This document shows positions 8,612 to 15,295 of a stretch of DNA of 64,000 bases, in pieces. Position 1 is the stretch's first letter, and every line of letters begins with the position of its first letter. A program made the position numbers and the translations under genes. The DNA comes from Methanobrevibacter sp. (GTDB taxonomy: Archaea > Methanobacteriota > Methanobacteria > Methanobacteriales > Methanobacteriaceae), in NCBI GenBank assembly GCA_017434525.1, contig JAFRFD010000007.1:1-64000 (forward strand), read 5' to 3'. The notes under the pieces were generated by a model. That model made no database searches. It was not told the DNA's origin and saw only the letters and a program-made list of their open reading frames with translations.

Positions 8612-9571
8612 ATGAAAGGGATTTTAGAATTCATCGAAAAATATTTTTTCATAGTAATATTGTTGGCGGTAGCTATTTCTCTAGTTTATCCAAATTCATT
8701 TAAATGGGTTTTAAGTGAATATAACGGAATCAACATTATTAATTTACTTTTAAGCATAGTTCTTTTTACAATGGGAACAACATTGAAAGCGGATGATTTC
8801 ATTAATGTAATCAAAAATCCTAAGGCAATTACAGTTGGAATTTCAGCACAATATATCATAATGCCACTCATGGCATTCGCTCTTGCAAGAGCATTTTCTC
8901 TCGATACCGCTTTGACAGCCGGACTCATTCTTGTTGGAACCGTACCTGGAGGAACTGCATCCGACGTCATCACTTTCATTGCGAAGGGAGATGTGGCATT
9001 GTCGGTTTCCTTAACTGCAGTTTCCACTGTGATTTCGCCCTTGTTGACTCCAATAATCACATTATTGTTAATAGGTAATCAGATTCATTTCAATCCGGTT
9101 GACATGTTAATTTCAATTGTTCAGATAGTTATTGTTCCAATCATGTTAGGTTTGATTCTGAATTATAAATTCCCTAATTTTTGTGAAAAATTAAAAGATT
9201 ACTTGCCTACAGTATCCTCCATTGTGATTTGTTTAATCGTTGCAGGGGTGATCGGAGCCAATAAACAGGCTATTTTAACTTCATCCACTATAATACTTAT
9301 TGTCATTGTCCTGCAATATTTCCTTTCAATGTTAATTGGATTTGGAATCGGACGCCTTGCAGGAATGGACAAAAAACAGACAATTACAGTAGCTATTGAA
9401 ATTGCATTTCAAAATTCAGGTTTGTCAACCAGCCTTGCAAAAACCCATTTTCCAAACTTGTCTCAGGCAACAGTTCCTGGAGCGATTTATTCGGTTTGGC
9501 AGAATTTTGCAGGCTCAATTCTTGCCTATGCATTCAGAAAATATCAATCCAAAAATAATCCCTTGTTTTAA
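8612..9571 (+). CDS. Bile acid:sodium symporter (BASS/SBF) family transporter
   Basis: 319 residues with about nine to ten membrane segments. LFTMGTTLKADDF in the N-terminal half, GTVPGGTASDVITFIAKGD in the middle and EIAFQNSGLSTSLA near the C-terminus are the conserved blocks of the BASS family, Na+-coupled carriers of organic anions (bile acids, pantothenate, 2-oxoacids). The substrate cannot be told from sequence. The last 65 bp of conserved coding sequence (9486-9550) recur as a stranded copy at 11250-11314; after the repeat this copy adds KNNPLF before its stop, whereas the distal copy meets a stop at once. Confidence 0.88.
   Translation: MKGILEFIEKYFFIVILLAVAISLVYPNSFKWVLSEYNGINIINLLLSIVLFTMGTTLKADDFINVIKNPKAITVGISAQYIIMPLMAFALARAFSLDTALTAGLILVGTVPGGTASDVITFIAKGDVALSVSLTAVSTVISPLLTPIITLLLIGNQIHFNPVDMLISIVQIVIVPIMLGLILNYKFPNFCEKLKDYLPTVSSIVICLIVAGVIGANKQAILTSSTIILIVIVLQYFLSMLIGFGIGRLAGMDKKQTITVAIEIAFQNSGLSTSLAKTHFPNLSQATVPGAIYSVWQNFAGSILAYAFRKYQSKNNPLF
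9486..9550 (+). repeat. 65-bp direct repeat, proximal copy (BASS 3' end)
   Basis: This stretch, coding the C-terminal segment YSVWQNFAGSILAYAFRKYQ of the BASS transporter, matches 11250-11314 at 64 of 65 positions (G at 9493, C at 11257). The two copies are 1764 bp apart and enclose the AAA-type ATPase gene. Confidence 0.9.
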
Positions 9572-9807
9572 ATTTTATGTTTTTGCCAATTAAGCAACAA
9601 AAACTTTATCATATAATATTATTGTTTTTAGATTGTAAGTTTCTAAATATTATTAAAAATTGTTTTTGCTTCGTTTTAATCTTTTAATTACTCAATACTT
9701 AATTTTAAATAGTTTAAAATTCATAATATTTGTAATTATGTAATTATTATTTAATGGTTTATGTTCCATTTAATAATTTCTATTCAATTCTATTATTTTA
9801 TTGGATA

Positions 9808-9900
9808 TATTCAATTTTATAGAACTAGTTCGATTTAATAAAACTATGTCTAATATTCTATAATATAATATTTGTTCGATTTTATAGAACATGTCTAATA
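9808..9900 (+). promoter_or_regulatory. Repeated operator-like motif upstream of the ATPase gene
   Basis: The 389-bp gap from 9572 to 9960 is very AT-rich and holds no gene. Three related motifs occur in it: near 9809-9826 (TTCAATTTTATAGAAC), 9828-9855 (GTTCGATTTAATAAAAC then TATGTCTAATA) and 9874-9900 (GTTCGATTTTATAGAAC then ATGTCTAATA). The last contains a perfect TGTTC-N9-GAACA inverted repeat (9873-9891). Spaced inverted half-sites in repeated copies suggest binding by a dimeric regulator controlling the ATPase gene 60-150 nt downstream. Confidence 0.45.
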
Positions 9901-9959
9901 ACAAAAAACATATTAATTAGTTAAAATAAAATATGATTAAATAAAAGGAAGTGTTTAAC

Positions 9960-11150
9960 ATGAAAATATTGCCTGTTTCAATGCCGAAGGATATTGATAA
10001 ATACTTTTTTAACAGAACAAAAGACATTAACATGATTAACACGCAGTTATCCACAGTAAAATTGGATATTCCTCCACAACTGTTAATAACCGGATATCGT
10101 GGAGTTGGCAAAACATTCTTGCTTAAAAAAGTATTGAATGACCAAAGTAGTGATGTTCTAACAACCTTCATTGACATATCAGAAATAATGGGGAGGCAAA
10201 AAGGAAATTTAACAGAGGAAGAAGTTTTAAAAGCGCTTCTAAATGCAATTGATGATACAATTTCACAGGATAAGAAATATTACAAAAAGTGGATAGGCAA
10301 AATTGCATCATCCATTAAAAAGTTAGAACTGAAAAATTATGATTTTTCAGATAATGTAAATGTATTGGATGTTCCAATTCCAGTAATTTCAGATAATTAT
10401 GATAAATTATCAAAGTTCACAATGGAATTGCCTCAAAAGATTGTAGATTCATCAGATGAAATAACTGGGTTTATTATTGTCATTGATGAATTTCAATTGC
10501 TTAAAAATGTCGAAGACCCTGAAGCGTTCTTTTGGTTAATTAGAAGTTTCACACAAAAACAGTTCAATGTAGGGTATATTTTTACAGGTTCAGTTTCCAA
10601 AACGGCGGACATAATAAACATGATTAACGGTCAGGAAGGTGCATTTGGAGGAAGATTGATACAGATAAATGTAGAACCATTCACATTTGATGAAACAAAA
10701 AGATACATTGATGAAAAGTCAAACAATTTAAAATTCACCGACGAAGGATTTGGGAGATTTTATAATTGTACACGCGGAATACCATTATATATCAATAGCT
10801 TATCATCAATACTGCCTAATAATATAGTTTGTGATGAAGATTTAATAAGACAAACACTTCAGTTGAATATAGACCAGGTAGCAATAATGTGGATTTATAT
10901 TTGGGGAAGATTATCTCAAGGTGAAAAAGACTTCATCATTTACTTATTGGAGCATGAGGGAGCAACACGATCAACTTTAGATAATCAATTGGGATATTCC
11001 AAATCAAGTGTTACTAGGTTCATTGATTCTCTTTCAAATCAGGGGATTATTGAATTCAATACAATGGATAAAAAATTTGTTCTGGCGGATAAGATGTTAC
11101 AGTTCTGGTTGAAAATCAAATTAGAAACAAATGGATGTTATCCCCTTTAA
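9960..11150 (+). CDS. AAA-type ATPase with C-terminal winged helix (archaeal ATPase family)
   Basis: 396 residues. Walker A is GYRGVGKT (45-52), Walker B is FIIVIDEF (171-178), and a sensor-1-like segment YIFTGSVSKT follows near 207-216. The last 90 residues form a winged-helix domain (TRSTLDNQLGYSKSSVTRFI). This fits the archaeal ATPase/STAND-like P-loop proteins (PF01637 type) that pair an ATPase with a DNA-binding tail; their roles are mostly unknown, and many are found in mobile or defence loci. The ATG at 9960 is preferred (AAGGAAG at 9944-9950) over the GTG at 9951. The gene stands alone inside the 65-bp direct repeats, which suggests it arrived as a discrete insertion. Confidence 0.8.
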   Translation: MKILPVSMPKDIDKYFFNRTKDINMINTQLSTVKLDIPPQLLITGYRGVGKTFLLKKVLNDQSSDVLTTFIDISEIMGRQKGNLTEEEVLKALLNAIDDTISQDKKYYKKWIGKIASSIKKLELKNYDFSDNVNVLDVPIPVISDNYDKLSKFTMELPQKIVDSSDEITGFIIVIDEFQLLKNVEDPEAFFWLIRSFTQKQFNVGYIFTGSVSKTADIINMINGQEGAFGGRLIQINVEPFTFDETKRYIDEKSNNLKFTDEGFGRFYNCTRGIPLYINSLSSILPNNIVCDEDLIRQTLQLNIDQVAIMWIYIWGRLSQGEKDFIIYLLEHEGATRSTLDNQLGYSKSSVTRFIDSLSNQGIIEFNTMDKKFVLADKMLQFWLKIKLETNGCYPL

Positions 11151-11249
11151 TATTTTTGTCCAATTCAGCGGGTTAATGAATAGTTCGGATTAGCTATTGG
11201 AATTGGTAACGTTAATGTCAAATTTTTATAATAACTTTTCACTATTGTC

Positions 11250-11314
11250 TTTATTCCGTTTGGCAGAATTTTGCAGGCTCAATTCTTGCCTATGCATTCA
11301 GAAAATATCAATCC
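11250..11314 (+). repeat. 65-bp direct repeat, distal copy (stranded BASS 3' end)
   Basis: Near-exact copy of 9486-9550. It is not preceded by the rest of the transporter gene. In the transporter frame it is followed directly by TAA (11315-11317), so this copy could be the original gene end, with the ATPase segment inserted between. Confidence 0.9.
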
Positions 11315-11748
11315 TAACTATGGGTTCTTATATTTATGAATGATGTATTTAAGTACAAATCTTTCTTAGCAAAACATTCGTTCATTTCACATAAAAATTG
11401 CTCTGACTTTGTAAAATTGTTCTCACTATGTAAAATTGTCCTGAAAACAAAGAAAAAGTATTTCTTGTTTTAGTTACATAGTATAAGTTAGATTTTACTT
11501 GCTATGTTATTTATTGATGCTGGTGATTTGGTGAATTACATAACAAGTAGCAGTTGACTGGCTTATCATATTAAAGTAGATGATGTAGACGTTAAATAGA
11601 TTTTTAAGTTTAATTATTTTTCATAGGTGTGATTAAACGTTTATTGAGTATCTTATAATATGAATATGATAAGTTAAATGTAAAAAATTGAAAACTATTT
11701 AAATTATAATAATTATAATTATTATTATTAGTTTTCGGAGGAATTATT
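11315..11748. other. Non-coding stretch with an inverted repeat
   Basis: No gene is supported in these 434 bases. TACTTGCTATGT (11496-11507) and ACATAACAAGTA (11538-11549) form an 11-of-12 bp inverted repeat with a 30-nt loop. TGTAAAATTGT occurs twice around 11410-11440. The final 60 bases are a simple A/T run of ATAATT units just before the ribosome binding site of the 47-aa gene. Confidence 0.5.
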
Positions 11749-11892
11749 ATGGATGATTTAACAATTGATAAAGTTAAAGAGTTATATGATGCATTGGGAA
11801 TATCTCCAAAATCTAATGAGTTAAATGAGAAATCTTTTTTTAATACTGATGAAAAAGATGAACATTTGGCATGGAAATCCTTAGAAGTTTAG
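11749..11892 (+). CDS. Small acidic protein of 47 aa upstream of the SDH_sah protease
   Basis: 47 residues, MDDLTIDKVKELYDALGISP at the start and LAWKSLEV at the end. It is rich in Asp, Glu and Lys and predicted helical near the N-terminus. CGGAGGA (11736-11742) stands at ideal spacing before the ATG. Its stop codon is 11 nt before the preferred ATG of the protease gene, so the two are almost surely co-transcribed. Possible roles are a substrate, adaptor or regulator of the protease; this is inference from position only. The family is not recognised. Confidence 0.6.
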   Translation: MDDLTIDKVKELYDALGISPKSNELNEKSFFNTDEKDEHLAWKSLEV

Positions 11893-11903
11893 GGGGTCTA
11901 CGA

Positions 11904-12764
11904 ATGCCAAATTTTCATGAGATTACTAATGAAAGTAATCCTCAAAGTGTTATTTCAAAATATATTAATGCATATTCTGAAATGACTGGAAGAAATGTAA
12001 TTGTTTATTATTCAGGGTGGTTAAATCACACTCAACCTAAGTCTGGATCTAGCATTAATGATCTCGATAAAAATGGTTTCATGAGTGTTATTCAGGGTCT
12101 AGATAAATCGAAAGGTTTAGACTTATTTTTACATACTCCTGGTGGTGATGTTGGAGCCACTGAATCTCTTATTGATTATTTGCATGATTCATTTGGAGGA
12201 GATATTAGAGCAATTATTCCGCAAATAGCTATGTCTGGTGGAACAATGATTGCTTGTTCTTGTAAAGAAATTGTAATGGGTAAGCAATCAAGTTTAGGAC
12301 CTATTGATCCACAATTCAGTGGAATACCTGCTGAAGCCATAATTAAAGAATTTGAAAGGGCTAAAGAAGAAGTGTCTAAACATCCTGAAACCACTCCCAT
12401 TTGGCAGACTATGCTTTCGAAATATCCTCCAGCTTTTGTGATAATCTGTGAAAATGCTCGAAAATTATCTGATGAAATTTTAGAAAAATCTTTAACATAT
12501 TCTATGTTTGATGAATCTGAAAAGGATTCAATTGAGAAAATTAAGGAAGTTTTAGGTTCTCATGAAAACACAAAAAGTCATGGGAGACATCTTTCTGCAA
12601 AAGAATGTTCCAATATTGGTCTTAAAATTAAAAACATGGAAGATAATAATGAGTTTCAGGATTTAATTTTGTCTGTACATCATGCCTGCATGGATTTTTT
12701 CAATAAGAATGAGAGTGCCATAAAACTTTTGGCCAATAATCAAAAGAAATTTTTCATGCAATAA
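11904..12764 (+). CDS. Serine dehydrogenase proteinase-like (SDH_sah), ClpP/SppA-fold serine hydrolase
   Basis: 286 residues. LDLFLHTPGGDVG (72-84) and AMSGGTMIA (109-117) are the oxyanion-hole and nucleophile blocks of the ClpP/crotonase-fold serine proteases, with Ser111 as predicted nucleophile, followed by SSLGPIDPQF (129-138). This order matches the SDH_sah family (PF01972), soluble or membrane-associated peptidases related to SppA and archaeal membrane proteases. There is no transmembrane segment, so it is probably cytosolic. The ATG at 11904 is preferred because GGGGGT (11892-11897) precedes it; the ATG at 11871 would overlap the 47-aa gene. The true substrate is unknown; the name comes from a reported cleavage of serine dehydrogenase. 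Confidence 0.85.
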   Translation: MPNFHEITNESNPQSVISKYINAYSEMTGRNVIVYYSGWLNHTQPKSGSSINDLDKNGFMSVIQGLDKSKGLDLFLHTPGGDVGATESLIDYLHDSFGGDIRAIIPQIAMSGGTMIACSCKEIVMGKQSSLGPIDPQFSGIPAEAIIKEFERAKEEVSKHPETTPIWQTMLSKYPPAFVIICENARKLSDEILEKSLTYSMFDESEKDSIEKIKEVLGSHENTKSHGRHLSAKECSNIGLKIKNMEDNNEFQDLILSVHHACMDFFNKNESAIKLLANNQKKFFMQ

Positions 12765-12871
12765 TTTTCCATTTTTAGTTTTGGGCATTATTGATTTAAA
12801 AAGAAATTGTAAAATTCATTTTCCAGGGGTTATGAAATAGTTATATTATATTTTAAAACTAAATTATATTC

Positions 12872-14857
12872 ATGAGAAAGTTTTTGAAGGTTTCATTAAA
12901 ATTTCAATGGAAGACAATATTGATTATTTTCGCTTTGATAGTCATTCAGACATTCTTTCAAATGGAAATAATTGACTTGTTCAGTACGGCTTTGACCGGA
13001 GTTAAAGAACAGAATATCGATTTGCTTGTCAAATCAGGATCATACATGCTGATGTATACGGTCATTTCAGTGATTGCCATTTATGTCATTTCTTTTCTCT
13101 CGACAAAAGTGGCTTCAAATGCCGCATATACTGTCCGTGAGAAAATATTTCATATACTGATGAACCTGCCTGGTGAGGAACTTGAGCAATTTAAAATTTC
13201 AGGGCTGGTTACACGGTCAACCAGGGGAATGTCCTCGGAACAGGGTTTTATAGTGATAATACTCACACAATTAATGCTCGTTCCAGTTACACTCGTAGCA
13301 ATTATTTATGAAATAGCACTGATTGATACGACTTATGCGTTGTTCTTCTTGGCTTTTGTTGGTGTTCTTAGCCTGATTCTGATTTGGAGAATGAAACAAA
13401 TTGTGAAAATATTTTTCAGGGCCAAAAAGACATACGGAAAACTGAATTTGCTGTTTTTATCCAAAATCAGTGATATTGCAGGCAGGATTCCGTTCAATAA
13501 ACAGGAATATGAAGCCGAATTTGAAAAGGCATGTGAGAATTCCTATGACAAGAACGTGACCTATATTTTAAGCCAATATTACCTCGGACCGGTATTGTTA
13601 TGGGGTTTATATGCCATTGTTCTGATTACATTTGCAATGGTTAATGCCGGATACACCATTGGCTTTGAAACCGACAGTGTTGTGGATTCATTCGTTATTC
13701 TTATATATGTTGCCTACTTCGTCAGCACATTAACTTTCCTTCCGGCATTAATTGACAGGTGGCCACGTGCATATGCAACTTCCGTGCGTTTGGAGGAAGT
13801 CCTGAACCTGGAAGATAAAACCATAAAATCCAAAAGCACTGATAATCCAAAAACAATAGAAATTGTAGAGGAAGATGTATCCTGGCCGGATAAGGGCATA
13901 TGGGCTGAAAGAAAGGAAATCTCTCAAAAATTCACTCTAATATTAAAGGATGACAGGACCAAAGTAACAATATCAATGATTCTGCTTACGATATCCACAT
14001 TGTGCATGGTTTATGCCCCTAAAGTTGCAGGTAAGACAGTTAATTTATTGAGTTCCAATATGAATTCATTCAACGATGCTGGCGTCTACTTTAACCTTGC
14101 CTTGCTTTTGGCATTATATTCTGCAGGGTATCTCTTAAAATTAACTCCAAAGAGAATCATGGGAATTATCGGTGAAAAGGTGGCCTATAATTTAAGAATG
14201 GGATTATTTGACAAGATTGATGCAGTTGGGACCACTTTCATTAAGGAAAACTCAAAAGGTCTTATCATGTCCAGATTAAACAACGATGTGATGAACATCC
14301 GCGAGTTCGTCTCTTCCAGAATTTCTGAGATTTATGCGCAAATCCTATCGATAGTCCTTGTAATAGTGCTGATGATGATGACAGACTTCAGATTGAGCTT
14401 GATTTATCTGGTGATAGTGCCGATTTATATCATTTCATTTTCCTTATGCGATTATAAATCTAAAGACTATTATGATGGTCATCAAAAGCATTTGGGTCGA
14501 TTGATGAGCTATTTTGAAAGGGGTCTGGCAAATCGTGATTCATTTCATGAAAACGGGTTTAAAAAATTAAACCAAACAGTTATTGACTATTACGCCAAAT
14601 CCAGAAACGTTACCAACATTATGGAGCCTGTTACAACCCTTTTGACAAATGTAAGCAATATAACTGTTTATATGGCGGGCATTTACTTTTTATCAGTAGG
14701 TGAAATGCAACTGGGAACTCTACTGGCGGTTATCATGTACGGACAGCTATTGACAAAACCTATTAAAAAGCTAAGCACATCTATGGCTTCTATTGAAACT
14801 GCATTTTCAAGCATCAAAAGGATATTTGCGATTATTGACTATGGCAAAGAGGAATGA
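12872..14857 (+). CDS. Fusion of two ABC-exporter membrane domains without ATPase domains
   Basis: 661 residues. Residues about 1-305 form a first six-helix ABC exporter membrane domain ending in RLEEVLNLED, the point where a nucleotide-binding domain normally begins. After a linker of about 50 residues (IEIVEEDVSWPDKGIWAE) a second membrane domain runs from about 360 to the end, closing with SSIKRIFAIIDYGKEE, again exactly where an ATPase domain should follow. No Walker A, signature (LSGGQ) or Walker B motif is present in the protein or in the next 430 bases. LmrCD-type exporters are the closest layout. Either a separate ATPase works in trans, or the protein has a non-transport role. The reading frame is intact, arguing against recent decay. 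Confidence 0.75.
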   Translation: MRKFLKVSLKFQWKTILIIFALIVIQTFFQMEIIDLFSTALTGVKEQNIDLLVKSGSYMLMYTVISVIAIYVISFLSTKVASNAAYTVREKIFHILMNLPGEELEQFKISGLVTRSTRGMSSEQGFIVIILTQLMLVPVTLVAIIYEIALIDTTYALFFLAFVGVLSLILIWRMKQIVKIFFRAKKTYGKLNLLFLSKISDIAGRIPFNKQEYEAEFEKACENSYDKNVTYILSQYYLGPVLLWGLYAIVLITFAMVNAGYTIGFETDSVVDSFVILIYVAYFVSTLTFLPALIDRWPRAYATSVRLEEVLNLEDKTIKSKSTDNPKTIEIVEEDVSWPDKGIWAERKEISQKFTLILKDDRTKVTISMILLTISTLCMVYAPKVAGKTVNLLSSNMNSFNDAGVYFNLALLLALYSAGYLLKLTPKRIMGIIGEKVAYNLRMGLFDKIDAVGTTFIKENSKGLIMSRLNNDVMNIREFVSSRISEIYAQILSIVLVIVLMMMTDFRLSLIYLVIVPIYIISFSLCDYKSKDYYDGHQKHLGRLMSYFERGLANRDSFHENGFKKLNQTVIDYYAKSRNVTNIMEPVTTLLTNVSNITVYMAGIYFLSVGEMQLGTLLAVIMYGQLLTKPIKKLSTSMASIETAFSSIKRIFAIIDYGKEE

Positions 14858-14876
14858 TTCATACGTGTTAGTGTAA

Positions 14877-14909
14877 AAAGGTAAGTTATATACCTTTATT
14901 TATTTTTTT
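14877..14909 (+). terminator. Hairpin plus T-rich tract after the ABC fusion gene
   Basis: AAAGGTA (14877-14883) pairs with TACCTTT (14891-14897), followed by a T-rich tract to 14909. Confidence 0.45.
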
Positions 14910-14917
14910 AATTCAGA

Positions 14918-15141
14918 TTACTGTAAAACTTCAATAGGAAAATACTTTTTCATAATCAATGCAAATGCTTTAGTTGAAATCCACTTTAGTATTGAATAAA
15001 ATTTGTGGATTCCTCTATATTCAGCTGTTTTTTTAAGTTTGCATGTTAAAATTGTTGTCAATTTATTTTTATTGTAAATTTCGTTTTTTTCTTGTTTTTT
15101 TTTGCTTTTAAATCATTGTTGGTAAGAATTCCTGCAATCAT
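14918..15141 (-). pseudogene. Possible degenerate minus-strand gene remnant
   Basis: Read on the minus strand, about 55 codons ending at 14918 give a protein-like sequence (KLTTILTCKLKKTAEYRGIH ... KKYFPIEVLQ). The upstream part (MIAGILTNNDLKAK, from ATG at 15141) continues it only after a one-base shift in poly-A runs around 15083-15105. This looks like a small gene or gene fragment broken by a slippage frameshift. The family is not recognised. The rest of the 14858-15220 gap holds nothing else I can support. Confidence 0.25.
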
Positions 15142-15220
15142 CAATAAAAAAATAATGCCAAATATTTATTAATAATCAAAAATAAAACAGTATATTAAGT
15201 ATTGTGTTAATTTACAATAT

Positions 15221-15254
15221 CTATATGAGTATTATCGAACAGAACGAACGTTCG
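15221..15254 (+). promoter_or_regulatory. Promoter and TetR-type operator of the giant adhesin gene
   Basis: A TATA-like element (CTATATGAG, 15221-15229) is followed 24 nt later by the palindrome CGAACGTTCG (15245-15254) in the context AGAACGAACGTTCGGTTTAG. The same palindrome occupies the same position relative to the TATA box in both TetR-pair promoters in this window. The operator falls at the predicted transcription start, leaving a leader of about 45-50 nt before the ATG at 15296, with GAGGTAA (15281-15287) as ribosome binding site. Confidence 0.6.
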
Positions 15255-15295
15255 GTTTAGTTACTTGATTTTTAGACAATATGAGGTAATTAAAA

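Noticed and set aside
14858-15220. Possible missing ATPase domain of the ABC fusion protein downstream of its stop.
   Set aside because: Read in all frames, the stretch has no Walker A, signature or Walker B motif; only a minus-strand remnant of another kind is seen.
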